Origin: Coprobacillus sp. CAG:826
GTDB taxonomy: Bacteria; Bacillota_I; Bacilli_A; RFN20; CAG-826
DNA: 64,000 bases
Direction: 5' to 3'
Assembly (NCBI GenBank): GCA_000437235.1
Contig: FR897047.1
Location: 40,601-104,600, forward strand
Shown: piece by piece, positions 7,154-15,913 of the stretch
How the letters are laid out: every line of letters begins with the position of its first letter
Numbering within the stretch: position 1 is the stretch's first letter
Position numbers and translations under genes: made by a program
Notes under the pieces: generated by a model
What the model saw: only the letters and a program-made list of their open reading frames with translations
Databases searched by the model: none
Told to the model about the DNA's origin: nothing

Positions 7154-9871
7154 TTAAGCTTTTTTCATGCCGTTTCTCGCCCGGCGATATGCTTTTTTGA
7201 AATCATGTGAATCATCGGTAGAAACGATATCGTTTTGCGTTGGAACTTCCATTTCTTCGAAATGTTTGTTGCCATAATAAGCATTTAAGTACATTTGTTT
7301 GATTTCACTCATTAATGGATAACGTGGGTTAGCGCCGGTGCATTGATCATCAAAGGCTTGTTCCACCATGGCGTCTAAACGATCCAAGAAGTCTTTTTCA
7401 TCTGGAACGTAATCACGAATGGTTGGTTTAATACCCACTTTGGCTTTTAATTCATTAATGGCTTTAATTAAGTTTTCAACCTTTTCACTATCGGTCTTAC
7501 CACCTAAACCAAGGTAGTCAGCAGCTTCGGCATAACGAGCCATGGTGTGTGGGTGATCATATTGTGGGAAGGTACCCATTTTAGCTGGGACTTCGGCGGA
7601 GTTAAAGCGAATGACTTCTTCTAACATTAAAGCGTTAGCGACACCGTGAGCGATGTGGTGGAAAGCACCAAGTTTATGAGCCATGGAGTGGCAGACACCT
7701 AAGAAGGCATTAGCGAAGGCCATACCTGCCATGGTAGCAGCGTTAGCCATTTTTTCACGAGCTTCGACATCGGTTTGTCCGTTATCGTACGCTCTTGGTA
7801 AATATTCAAAAATCATCTTTAAGGAACGTAAGGCTAAACCATCGGTATAGTCGGTTGCCATCATAGAAGCAATAGCTTCTAAGTTATGGGAAACGGCATC
7901 AATACCAGAAGCAGCGGTTAATCCTTTTGGCGCGCTCATATGGAAATCGGTATCAATGATGGCCATATTTGGTAATAATTGGTAGTCGGCTAATGGGTAT
8001 TTCACACCTGTTCTTTCATCGGTAATAACCGCGAATGGTGTAACTTCAGAACCAGTACCAGCAGAAGTTGGAACAGCGATGAAGTAAGCTTTTTCACCCA
8101 TTTTTGGGAATGTATATACTCTCTTACGAATATCCATGAAGCGCATAGCCATATCTAAGAAGTCGACTTCTGGATGTTCATACATCACCCACATAATCTT
8201 AGCAGCGTCCATTGCGGAACCACCACCAAGAGCGATGATGCAATCTGGAGCAAAGGCGACCATTTGTTTGGTACCTTCTTTTGCACATGCAAGGGTTGGG
8301 TCTGGTGCAACATCGAAGAATGTTGTATGTTCAATACCCATTTCGTCTAATTTATCGGTAATTGGTTTGGTATATCCATGATGATATAAGAAACTATCTG
8401 TAACAATGAAACATTTTTTCTTACCCATAACGGTCTTGAGTTCATCAAGCGCTACTGGTAAACAACCTTTTTTAATATATACCTTTTCAGGTGCTCTAAA
8501 CCAAAGCATGTTTTCTCTCCTTTCAGCCACAGTTTTGATGTTAATTAAATGTTTAACTCCTACGTTTTCGGAAACGGAGTTACCGCCCCAAGAACCACAA
8601 CCAAGAGTTAAAGATGGTCTTAATTTAAAGTTATATAAGTCACCAATACCACCTTGAGAAGAAGGTGTATTTACTAAAATACGGCAAGTCTTCATTCTTT
8701 CAGTGAATTCATCTAATTTGGCTTTTTGGGTAATTGGATCAAGGTAGATAGAAGAAGTATGTCCATATCCACCATCCGCGATTAAGCGTTCAGCTTTAGA
8801 GAAAGCATCTTCGATGTCTTTAGCGCGATACATAGCAAGAACTGGTGAGAGTTTTTCATGAGCGAATTCTTCAGAAAGTTCAACACTTTCGACTTCGCCA
8901 ATTAAAATTTTAGTTCCTTCTGGAACCGTCACACCGGCTAATTCAGCAATGCGAACGGCTTTTTGACCAACGATTTTGGCATTTAAAGCGCCATTAATAA
9001 TAATTGTTTTTCTAACTTTTTCGGTTTCTTCTGGTGATAAGAAGTAGCAACCTCTAGCGGCAAATTCAGCCTTGACGGTATCATAAATGCTATCAAGAAC
9101 AATGACAGATTGTTCGGAAGCACAAATCATACCATTATCGAAAGTTTTAGAATGGATAATTGAGCTAACAGCAAGGGTGATATTGGCACTATCATCAATG
9201 ATGGCTGGGGTATTACCAGCACCAACGCCTAAGGCTGGTTTTCCTGAAGAATAAGCGGCTTTGACCATGCCTGGACCACCGGTAGCTAAAATAATATCGG
9301 CTTCTTTCATGATTAAATTGGTGAGTTCAAGACTTGGAACATCAATCCAACCAATAATGCCTTCTGGAGCACCAGCTGCAACAGCAGCTTCAAGAACAAC
9401 TTTCGCAGCAGCGATGGTTGATTTCTTGGCTCTTGGGTGAGGGCTAATAATAATACCATTTCTTGTCTTTAAAGCGATTAATGTTTTGAAAATCGCGGTT
9501 GAAGTTGGGTTGGTCGTTGGAATAACCGCAGCGATTAAACCGATAGGTTCTGCAACTTTTTTGATGCCAAAAGCCTTATCTTCTTCAATAACACCACAGG
9601 TTTTCACATTACGATAGGCATTATAAATGTATTCAGCTGCGTAGTGATTTTTAATGACTTTGTCTTCTACGACGCCCATGCCTGTTTCTTCTACTGCAAG
9701 TTTAGCAAGAGGAATACGCATTTTGTTTGCGGCTAATGAGGCAGCTAAGAAAATCGCATCCACTTGTTCTTGGGTATAAGTGGCAAATTTTCTTTGTGCT
9801 TCTTTTACTCTGCTAATTAGCGCTTCTAATGAATCCACGCTATCGACGATTGAATAATTTTTTTCTTCCAT
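7154..9871 (-). CDS. adhE: Bifunctional acetaldehyde-CoA / alcohol dehydrogenase
   Basis: 905 residues, full length for AdhE. Residues ~1-440 are the CoA-dependent aldehyde dehydrogenase; the active-site Cys lies in FDNGMICASEQS. Residues ~455-905 are an iron-dependent alcohol dehydrogenase with GGGSAMDAAK (cofactor loop) and metal ligands around GIDAVSHNLEA and HSMAHKLGAFHHIAHG. It reduces acetyl-CoA to ethanol with two NADH and normally assembles into spirosomes. The start is set by AAGGAG upstream of the ATG. Located 27 bases after rex, whose product typically represses adhE. Confidence 0.97.
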   Translation of the reverse strand: MEEKNYSIVDSVDSLEALISRVKEAQRKFATYTQEQVDAIFLAASLAANKMRIPLAKLAVEETGMGVVEDKVIKNHYAAEYIYNAYRNVKTCGVIEEDKAFGIKKVAEPIGLIAAVIPTTNPTSTAIFKTLIALKTRNGIIISPHPRAKKSTIAAAKVVLEAAVAAGAPEGIIGWIDVPSLELTNLIMKEADIILATGGPGMVKAAYSSGKPALGVGAGNTPAIIDDSANITLAVSSIIHSKTFDNGMICASEQSVIVLDSIYDTVKAEFAARGCYFLSPEETEKVRKTIIINGALNAKIVGQKAVRIAELAGVTVPEGTKILIGEVESVELSEEFAHEKLSPVLAMYRAKDIEDAFSKAERLIADGGYGHTSSIYLDPITQKAKLDEFTERMKTCRILVNTPSSQGGIGDLYNFKLRPSLTLGCGSWGGNSVSENVGVKHLINIKTVAERRENMLWFRAPEKVYIKKGCLPVALDELKTVMGKKKCFIVTDSFLYHHGYTKPITDKLDEMGIEHTTFFDVAPDPTLACAKEGTKQMVAFAPDCIIALGGGSAMDAAKIMWVMYEHPEVDFLDMAMRFMDIRKRVYTFPKMGEKAYFIAVPTSAGTGSEVTPFAVITDERTGVKYPLADYQLLPNMAIIDTDFHMSAPKGLTAASGIDAVSHNLEAIASMMATDYTDGLALRSLKMIFEYLPRAYDNGQTDVEAREKMANAATMAGMAFANAFLGVCHSMAHKLGAFHHIAHGVANALMLEEVIRFNSAEVPAKMGTFPQYDHPHTMARYAEAADYLGLGGKTDSEKVENLIKAINELKAKVGIKPTIRDYVPDEKDFLDRLDAMVEQAFDDQCTGANPRYPLMSEIKQMYLNAYYGNKHFEEMEVPTQNDIVSTDDSHDFKKAYRRARNGMKKA

Positions 9872-9898
9872 ATTTTTGAACTCCTTTTTTATTCATTC

Positions 9899-10519
9899 TT
9901 ATTTAATGCTTGCTGATAAAACAGCAAGTGATGCCGCCATATTTTCGTTTCTTACACGAATATAGCTCGGCAAAGTAAGTCTTCCTGGTGTAAAATTCCA
10001 AATGGCAATGATACCCGCTTCCACTAATAGATCACAAACTTTTTGTGCCTCTTTTTCTGGCACGGTGATTACCCCGATTTTAATGTTTTCTTCTTGGCAG
10101 TATTTTTTCAGTTCTTCAATTGAATAAACTTTTTTACCATTAGATAGTTCTCCTATTTTTGAAGGATCGTTATCAAATCCCGCGACAAGAACTAAACCAT
10201 ATTCATTAAAATGGCTATAAGATAATAATGTTTTTCCTAGATTTCCTACGCCAATCACAACGGCTTTTGTTTCGTTATGACAGCTTAAGGCTTCTTCAAG
10301 ATGATTCATTAAATCTTTTTTAACGTAACCAATTTTGGGCTTGCCCGTTCCACAGACTAAAGATAAATCTTTTCGCACTTGAACTTCGCCAAGTTGAAGT
10401 GCTCTAGCGATGCTAGCCGATGAAATCGTGTCATTTTCATTCATTTGTAAAGAATACAAATAATGTAAATAGATAGGCAATCGTTCTAATACTGATTTTG
10501 AGAGTCTATTTTGTTTCAC
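9899..10519 (-). CDS. rex: Redox-sensing transcriptional repressor Rex
   Basis: 206 residues. The N-terminal winged helix (about 1-75) contains LQLGEVQVRKDLS, the DNA-recognition helix, and GKPKIGYVKKDL. The Rossmann domain follows with VVIGVGNLGKTLL (about 88-100) for NAD(H). The C-terminal helix provides domain swapping. Rex releases DNA when NADH/NAD+ is high. GTG start with AAGGAG upstream. First gene of the operon with adhE and the hydrogenases, so autoregulation would couple the whole set to NADH, though I do not see a clear Rex box upstream. Confidence 0.95.
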   Translation of the reverse strand: MKQNRLSKSVLERLPIYLHYLYSLQMNENDTISSASIARALQLGEVQVRKDLSLVCGTGKPKIGYVKKDLMNHLEEALSCHNETKAVVIGVGNLGKTLLSYSHFNEYGLVLVAGFDNDPSKIGELSNGKKVYSIEELKKYCQEENIKIGVITVPEKEAQKVCDLLVEAGIIAIWNFTPGRLTLPSYIRVRNENMAASLAVLSASIK

Positions 10520-10593
10520 TATACCATCTCCTTACTTTATCCGTTTCAATTGTACTTCCCATTCCTCCTTTATTGAAATATAAATATTACATG

Positions 10594-10625
10594 TCGATAT
10601 ATCATTATCGATATAAGTGTATCGA
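10594..10625. promoter_or_regulatory. Double overlapping inverted repeat upstream of rex
   Basis: Two 18-bp inverted repeats, TCGATA-N6-TATCGA, overlap by the shared core TATCGATA. The second is offset by 14 bases. They lie about 75-106 bases upstream of the rex start. The half-sites do not match the TTGTGAA/TTAACAA-type Rex consensus. Each fits the dyadic T-N11-A rule of LysR sites, and the neighbouring gene encodes a LysR regulator. Assignment is inference. Confidence 0.55.
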
Positions 10626-10667
10626 AATGATTTTTTTCCTTTATTTTCCTAGCTTTTTTTCACTTTT

Positions 10668-11594
10668 TTATTTAATAAAATCTCTTTTAGATTTGCATAA
10701 TTCCGTGATAAAAAGCTTATCTAATTTCGAAAGGCGATATGTACTTAGGTAAATTAAGACATCTTTATAATATTTTTGATTCTCTTTGCATTCAAATTGC
10801 ACCAAACCATATCTTTCTAATGTTTCGTTAGGAATTGGTGAAACCCACATAAAAGCATTGGGGTTCGTAGATAATGTATCAAACTGACTTGCTCTTTCAA
10901 AAACAAAAATTCTTCTTTGAACATTATCCGGTAATTCTTCTTTTTTTACTTCGGCTAAAGGAAGCGAAGGGACAAAAGGATCGGCATGGGCAATTTCAAT
11001 ATAGTCTTTTAAATCATCATACGTAATTTCTTCTTTTTTCGCTAATGGACAATCTTTCGACATCAATAAAACAAAGCGAAATTCCGCCACTAATTCATAG
11101 ATAAAATTTTTAGAATCAAGTAATTCTTTAAAATAATTATCGTATTGTGCCGCATAACGAATAATGCCTAATTTATAATCCGCATGTAAGATATTATTGA
11201 TAGCTCTTAAAGCATTCGTTTCTTTATAAAAAATATCACATTGGTCTTCCGCCATTAAATATTTGGAGAAGGAAGCAAAGGCATGCGAAATATAAGACGC
11301 TCTTGGTACGGAAATGGAAAAAACTTCTTTTTTCGATTGCTCTTCTTTAAACATATTTTGTACTTCATCAATTTGTTGCAGTATTTTCTTTCCGTATTGA
11401 ATGAGCTTTTCGCCGTCCGGTGTAAGACTCATACCTTTTGAATTACGATCAAAAATCGTAATACCTAATTCTTTTTCTAACTCTTTAATCGCGCGAGAAA
11501 GATTCGGTTGCGCAACATATAAGGCTTCCGCCGCTTTAGAGAGCGATCCAATTCGAGCTACTTCAACAGCATACTTCAAATAAATAATGTTCAT
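10668..11594 (-). CDS. LysR-family transcriptional regulator
   Basis: 308 residues from ATG 11594, which has GAGGAG eight bases upstream; a GTG three codons earlier is less likely. The N-terminal HTH is canonical (SLSKAAEALYVAQPNLSRAIKELEKELG, about residues 17-44). The rest is a periplasmic-binding-like effector domain. Effector unknown. It ends 148 bases upstream of rex on the same strand, with the double inverted repeat between them, so it is a candidate regulator of the fermentation operon. Confidence 0.88.
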   Translation of the reverse strand: MNIIYLKYAVEVARIGSLSKAAEALYVAQPNLSRAIKELEKELGITIFDRNSKGMSLTPDGEKLIQYGKKILQQIDEVQNMFKEEQSKKEVFSISVPRASYISHAFASFSKYLMAEDQCDIFYKETNALRAINNILHADYKLGIIRYAAQYDNYFKELLDSKNFIYELVAEFRFVLLMSKDCPLAKKEEITYDDLKDYIEIAHADPFVPSLPLAEVKKEELPDNVQRRIFVFERASQFDTLSTNPNAFMWVSPIPNETLERYGLVQFECKENQKYYKDVLIYLSTYRLSKLDKLFITELCKSKRDFIK

Positions 11595-11640
11595 CAGCTT
11601 CACTCCTCATTCTACGAGACCATTATATCAAAATCTATAT

Positions 11641-11698
11641 ATAAAAAAAAGATTTCATTTTTCCTTTATAAGGAAAAAAAGAAACCTTTTATTTTTTT
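11641..11698. terminator. Bidirectional terminator between the DUF4143 gene and lysR
   Basis: A long A/T-rich hairpin (GGTTTC... pairing with ...GAAATC and CCTT with AAGG) is flanked by T8-T9 on the minus strand and by TTTTATTTTTTTT on the plus strand. It would insulate lysR from upstream transcription. Confidence 0.7.
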
Positions 11699-11750
11699 TC
11701 GTTAGCTATATAGAATTTAAAATAGGTTGATGAATCAAAAATTTCTTTTC

Positions 11751-11927
11751 TCAAACAATATTTGAAAGTTCATCTAATGATAAAAGTAGGTATTCTTTAC
11801 TTTCATCATACGTGAGCATTTCTAATATTTTCTTTTTATCATAACTTGTGATACAGTCAATAAAATATGTACTTAATAGCCATTTCGTATTCCTTTTAAT
11901 GTAGCGTTGAACACTATTTAAAACTTT
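11751..11927 (-). pseudogene. Orphan C-terminal coding remnant, unknown protein
   Basis: The reading frame stays open for 58 codons right after a TGA at 11928-11930 that overlaps the end of the DUF4143 gene. It reads as protein-like sequence (NSVQRYIKRNTKWLLSTYF, then KKILEMLTYDESKEYLLL) with a charged and hydrophobic helical pattern. No start codon with a ribosome site is visible. It could be the tail of a lost gene. Family not recognised. Confidence 0.3.
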
Positions 11928-13147
11928 TCATTTTTGCTGATAAAGTCCATCAAATTCACGTGTTTTATTCCGCTACGCTGTTGCAAGAGATAGTCTGTCG
12001 TAACAACGTACCGCGGATAGTTGTCCTTTATGTTTTCTAACGGACGATATTCTCGTTCTTCTGTTTCTTTGCTTAATGCAATAGTGTAAGCTACTTGAAT
12101 ATAGGCATATTGCATGTCCGTTCCGCGAACAATAAAGTCGCACTCAAACTTACCGAATCTTCCTACGCTTACAGAGTAATCGAGCGACTTCGCATAAATA
12201 TAGACGATATTCTCAAGTACCGGTCCGTAATTGATTTTGTTATCCGTATTTTCAGCATAATAAAAACTCAAATCGGCAAGATAATATTTCTTTTCTCCAG
12301 AAAGAGAACGTTTGGATTTCATATCAAAGCGAGGGCATTCATACAAGATTTTTGCATCAATAAGCGCCTTGACGTATTTGGAAATTGTTGAAGTGTTGAT
12401 AGGTGTTCCATTTTTTCTTATTGCCTCGCAAATATTATTTAAACTTGTAGTTGCACCGAAGTTATTGATAATATATTTGCGAATTATCTCAAAGGTTTCT
12501 TTGTTTTTGATTTTTAAACGCTTACGAATGTCTTTTTCAAAAATTTCCGAAATGACATCTTGAACGTATTTTCTTTTATCAGCCATATCATCAAACAAAA
12601 CTGCTCTTGGAAAACCCCCTTCAAGAATATAATTTGTAAGTTCAATCATTGGATTAGGATTTATTGGTTTTCCGAAGAAAGCCTTCATCTCTTCATATTC
12701 TTGAAAATTTAATGTAAAAAGTTCAAACTGGACATATCTTCCTGTCAGTTTCGTAACCAATTCACCGCCTAAAAGATAAGAATTTAATCCGGTGATAAAA
12801 ATCGACCAATTTCCATCTGTTCTAAAACTATTAATAACAGTCTCAAAATCTTTAACATTTTGAACTTCGTCAATAAAGAGATATTTCATCTCTTCTGTTT
12901 CGCTTTTTGACATGATTAAAGATTCTAATTGATTGGACGTTACAATATTTCGATATTCTCGTTTATCAAGGTCGAGATAAATAATTCTTGATTCTGGAAT
13001 TCCCGCTTCTTTAAGTTCATTTGCAATCATTTGCATTAAGCTTGATTTTCCGCAACGACGTACACCTGTGATAACCTTAATCAAATCGTCAGCATGGTAG
13101 AAACCACGTATTTTTTTTAAGTAATTCTCTCTAATATACATGTTCAT
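11918..13147 (-). CDS. AAA-family ATPase with DUF4143 domain
   Basis: 409 residues. Walker A is GVRRCGKSSLM (about 28-38), Walker B is YLFIDEVQ (about 90-97), and an arginine-finger region follows. The middle holds a winged-helix-like segment (NICEAIRKNGTPINTSTISKY) and the C-terminal DUF4143 part has a nuclease-like FECDFIVRG. Such proteins are common in gut Bacillota and archaea; function is unknown, sometimes discussed as restriction-like or toxin-like accessory ATPases. AAAGGAG precedes the start. Monocistronic, flanked by remnants and a tRNA locus, which suggests an acquired gene. Confidence 0.85.
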   Translation of the reverse strand: MNMYIRENYLKKIRGFYHADDLIKVITGVRRCGKSSLMQMIANELKEAGIPESRIIYLDLDKREYRNIVTSNQLESLIMSKSETEEMKYLFIDEVQNVKDFETVINSFRTDGNWSIFITGLNSYLLGGELVTKLTGRYVQFELFTLNFQEYEEMKAFFGKPINPNPMIELTNYILEGGFPRAVLFDDMADKRKYVQDVISEIFEKDIRKRLKIKNKETFEIIRKYIINNFGATTSLNNICEAIRKNGTPINTSTISKYVKALIDAKILYECPRFDMKSKRSLSGEKKYYLADLSFYYAENTDNKINYGPVLENIVYIYAKSLDYSVSVGRFGKFECDFIVRGTDMQYAYIQVAYTIALSKETEEREYRPLENIKDNYPRYVVTTDYLLQQRSGIKHVNLMDFISKNEKF

Positions 13148-13450
13148 ATTAGAAGTCTCCTTTGCAAATACTATAACAAAAAAAGATGGAAAAAGTCAAG
13201 TTATGGATAATGATTTTTAATTTTTTACAAAAATGTTATCGATAAACCACTTTATTCTATTAATAATATATCGGTTTCACTGTCTTTCGTTCATGCTTTG
13301 TATTACAAAACAATGAAAATGTTAACTCCACAGTGTTCTTACCACAATTAAAAAGAATTATAGGTATATTAAATGAGATAAAACAAGGAATATATGGTTC
13401 ATATAAGCATAAAAAAATCAGTCGCTCCACGAAAGAAGTAACTGAAAAAA
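13148..13450. other. Intergenic region without a recognised gene
   Basis: Very AT-rich. The plus-strand open frame across 13333-13623 reads through the tRNA-Arg gene and is not credible. The only feature is the first copy of a direct repeat at 13425-13439. Confidence 0.6.
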
Positions 13451-13699
13451 TGGCCTGCCTGATTGGAATCGAACCAACGGCGTTCCGCTTAGGAGGCGGA
13501 CCCTCTATCCTACTGAGGTACAGGCAGATCTTTGGTATTTTATCACGATTTAAAAGTTATTGCAAAAATTCACGGTACCACAAATTACGGACAATACGCA
13601 GGTTTATTTTTACCGAATTTTAGGACAATACGCAAGTTTATAGTGGACTCCACGAAAGAAGTGACGGATGGCTAGTCTACCAGCGTTCCGCTTAGGAGG
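13425..13699. repeat. Imperfect direct repeats around the tRNA-Arg locus
   Basis: CTCCACGAAAGAAGT occurs at 13425-13439 and 13648-13662. GCGTTCCGCTTAGGAGG occurs at 13480-13496 inside tRNA-Arg and at 13683-13699 inside the tRNA-like remnant. A third pair, GGACAATACGCA(G/A)GTTTA, flanks about 13588 and 13623. The spacing of ~203-223 bases suggests partial duplication or past integration. Confidence 0.6.
13451..13527 (-). tRNA. tRNA-Arg (anticodon CCU)
   Basis: 77 nt with encoded CCA. Acceptor CTGCCTG/CAGGCAG, D-arm CCTC/GAGG, anticodon arm TCCGC-CTCCTAA-GCGGA, T-arm GTTGG-TTCGATT-CCAAT, discriminator G. All four arms pair. Confidence 0.95.
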
Positions 13700-13729
13700 T
13701 GATGCTCTATCTAGCTGAGCTAATGCACC
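13662..13729 (-). pseudogene. Decayed tRNA-Arg-like remnant
   Basis: Starts like a tRNA (GGTGCAT, then TAGCTCAGCTAGATAGAGCA D-arm) and carries the same CTCCTAAGCGGAACGC anticodon-loop block as the intact tRNA-Arg(CCU). The anticodon stem is mispaired (TCACC/GCGGA), the T-loop lacks TTC, and the 3' strand does not pair with the acceptor. No CCA. Not expected to be functional. Confidence 0.65.
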
Positions 13730-13739
13730 AAAGAAAGAA

Positions 13740-14024
13740 TCAATGAATTTCAATTTCTTTCAATGTTTGAAGTTTTTTTAAAACAGTTTCTAATAATGCT
13801 TCTTTTTCTTTTGAAGTTTCATATTCGATTTGGACGTTTTTATCTTTCATTATGGCTTCAAACATTTCTTGTAGTAATTCTTTAAACGCTAATTGATGGA
13901 TAAGATGTTCATCTTCAGGAGCAAATTCTAAATCACGAAGAAGATGTTGATAAAAATGCGTTTCTGATAAAGATAAACATTCAAAATTCTTTCCATTTTT
14001 TTGTTGAATCATCACACTTTTCAT
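13740..14024 (-). CDS. Small hypothetical protein
   Basis: 94 residues, soluble and acidic, predicted mostly helical (HLIHQLAFKELLQEMFEAIM and EKEALLETVLKKLQTLKEI look like amphipathic helices). No family recognised. A strong AAAAGGAG site lies upstream of the ATG, which supports it as real. It sits directly beside the tRNA remnant. Confidence 0.55.
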   Translation of the reverse strand: MKSVMIQQKNGKNFECLSLSETHFYQHLLRDLEFAPEDEHLIHQLAFKELLQEMFEAIMKDKNVQIEYETSKEKEALLETVLKKLQTLKEIEIH

Positions 14025-14117
14025 ATTTCAACACTCCTTTTCACTTTTCCTCTTCTATGATATAGCCTTTTTTTCTTTTTTAAAAGCAAAAATTGTATTT
14101 CATTTATTCCTTTTTTA

Positions 14118-14855
14118 TTAAGACTCTGAACATGGTTGATTCTTTAATATTTTTATCTTAATGATATCGACCAAAGCAAGAATTTCTAGAACAGTACCTA
14201 TGCCTAAAAACACATAACTGACAATCTTGCTTGTTTTATAATTAGAATAAAGTGCACTTTCTGCTTCTTCCATATCCAGATAAATGACATGTTGCAATTC
14301 AATTTGCGAAATATGATATCTTTCGTATTCATCTTGATAGGCAATATATAATTTTATCTCTTCATTTTTAGCTAACACGTAATATACATCTTTATCTAGT
14401 TTTTCGTAAACAATTTGATTAACGTAATAAGTTTTATCATCGCCCACTAAATCAATTTTCAATGCGCCATTATTTAGACTATAATTCTCGATAATTCCAC
14501 TAACTTCATAATTTTCAAAAGGTGTAAAGTGTGCCTGAGCGTGAATAAATCCTCCGAATAATAATGAAGATAGTCCAAATAAAAGAAAACACCAAAATCC
14601 CATTATTGAAGATGAAAGTTTTTTCATATATTGAAACCTTTTATTCTTTTTCATATCTTCGGATGGATAAGGATGGGGTAAAGATGTATAACCTCGTTTA
14701 CTTAATTTATGGTATAACTGTTCCACTCCTACATAATATCGCTCAACGACAAATAGAATAACACCATCTTTATCGCAGCAAAATAGTTGCCCTAAATCTG
14801 GTGAATAATTCATATAAAAAATATCCGAATACTTAATGAGCTTATCTTTTTTCAA
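14118..14855 (-). CDS. Hypothetical membrane protein
   Basis: 245 residues with two strongly hydrophobic helices: about 79-99 (IMGFWCFLLFGLSSLLFGGFI) and about 210-232 (IVSYVFLGIGTVLEILALV). The intervening ~105-residue loop is polar and beta-rich, probably outside the cell. Function unknown. Its start overlaps the end of the upstream membrane-protein gene by 14 bases, so the two are cotranscribed and possibly form a complex. Confidence 0.55.
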   Translation of the reverse strand: MKKDKLIKYSDIFYMNYSPDLGQLFCCDKDGVILFVVERYYVGVEQLYHKLSKRGYTSLPHPYPSEDMKKNKRFQYMKKLSSSIMGFWCFLLFGLSSLLFGGFIHAQAHFTPFENYEVSGIIENYSLNNGALKIDLVGDDKTYYVNQIVYEKLDKDVYYVLAKNEEIKLYIAYQDEYERYHISQIELQHVIYLDMEEAESALYSNYKTSKIVSYVFLGIGTVLEILALVDIIKIKILKNQPCSES

Positions 14856-15210
14856 TAGCTTTTTTTATACAACCTCCATCTTCCTCGACAACAAAATAAT
14901 CATATTTGTTAACTAAAAATCCTATTCCACTAAGTAGAAAAAAGAATAATGAAATAATTTCTATCGCCCAAAAAATTACATTTTTATTTGCAACTTTTGT
15001 TAAACAATAAAAAAGCACCGCTCCTACCATTCCTAAAAAGAAAAAAATCATGAATATAAAAAAGAACAAAGTAAGTCCTTTGCTTGGTTTTATCATAAAT
15101 TCTGATTTATAAGAAATTTTCTTTTCTTCTTTTTCTTTCCAACGTATGAGTAACCTATAAAACATAGGCAAAATAATCAACGAAGCTATACCGACTATGA
15201 TTTGTTCCAT
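14842..15210 (-). CDS. Small hypothetical membrane protein
   Basis: 122 residues with three hydrophobic segments (residues ~5-21, ~48-70 and ~80-103) and a lysine-rich loop RWKEKEEKKISYKSE after the first. Not recognised. Upstream partner of the 245-residue membrane protein (14-base overlap). Confidence 0.55.
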   Translation of the reverse strand: MEQIIVGIASLIILPMFYRLLIRWKEKEEKKISYKSEFMIKPSKGLTLFFFIFMIFFFLGMVGAVLFYCLTKVANKNVIFWAIEIISLFFFLLSGIGFLVNKYDYFVVEEDGGCIKKAIEKR

Positions 15211-15252
15211 AATATTTTCTCTTTCTATAGAAGATGATTAAAATAATTTGTT

Positions 15253-15702
15253 TTATTGTTTTTCTATATGCTTGCTAAAAACAACGTAATGATACGTATT
15301 TTCTTGGTCAACATTCATTAAAATTCTCCATTGTTCTAATTCTTTAACATAATGAAAATATCCATTTGCTACGAACATTTCAATCACAATTCCATTGTTG
15401 AAGGTAAGGGTGACATCATTATTTTTGGTCAATTCAACTTTTTCCACTACTCCACCAATGATGTCATCACTATACTTATCTAAAAAATACCATTCATCAT
15501 TATGGCTATCATCTTTTTCATCCCAACTAAAATAATCAAACGTTGTAAATAAAATATCATCATTTTTCTTAATTCTTGCAAGTGTTTGACAATGTATTCC
15601 TATGTTATCAAAATGTAATATAAGCATTTGGCATGCTACATTAATATTCAATAACTCTAATCCAATCAGCTGATTTAAACATTGTTTCATTTCTTCTTTC
15701 AT
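15253..15702 (-). CDS. Hypothetical cytoplasmic protein
   Basis: 149 residues, acidic and aromatic-rich (FTTFDYFSWDEKDDSHNDEWYF), without membrane segments or a recognised family. The layout resembles small beta-rich proteins of the Imm/SMI1 style in size and composition, but I see no defining motif. GAGGAAAA lies upstream of the ATG. First of three small unknown genes in a row. Confidence 0.5.
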   Translation of the reverse strand: MKEEMKQCLNQLIGLELLNINVACQMLILHFDNIGIHCQTLARIKKNDDILFTTFDYFSWDEKDDSHNDEWYFLDKYSDDIIGGVVEKVELTKNNDVTLTFNNGIVIEMFVANGYFHYVKELEQWRILMNVDQENTYHYVVFSKHIEKQ

Positions 15703-15785
15703 GATAATTTTTCCTCTTTTATTTATTTATAACATATTATTCACTCTTTATCTATATAAGGAGAAAAACATGGGAATAGAGAAAT

Positions 15786-15810
15786 TAAAAAAAGCCCCAT
15801 TTCTAGGGCT
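15786..15810 (-). terminator. Terminator after the tRNA cluster
   Basis: Minus strand: AGCCC-N8-GGGCT stem followed by T7, directly after tRNA-Leu. Confidence 0.7.
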
Positions 15811-15823
15811 AAATCAATAAAAC

Positions 15824-15906
15824 TGGTGCCCTCCACGAGACTCGAACTCGCACTCGTAAGAACTAGATCCTAAGTCTAGCGCGTCTACCAATTCCGCCAA
15901 GAGGGC
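15824..15906 (-). tRNA. tRNA-Leu (anticodon UAG)
   Basis: 83 nt with CCA and a class II variable arm. Anticodon arm CTAGA-CTTAGGA-TCTAG, T-arm GCGAG-TTCGAGT-CTCGT, acceptor GCCCTCT/GGAGGGC. Confidence 0.95.
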
Positions 15907-15913
15907 AAAAAAA

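Noticed and set aside
10520..10667. Rex box upstream of rex
   Set aside because: No TTGTGAA/TTAACAA-type repeat was found; only the TCGATA repeats are present.
11641..11698. Insertion-sequence terminal repeat
   Set aside because: The inverted repeat is a single A/T-rich hairpin with T-runs, without a transposase or target duplication.
13333..13623. Plus-strand 96-codon frame
   Set aside because: It runs through the antisense strand of tRNA-Arg and has no ribosome site.
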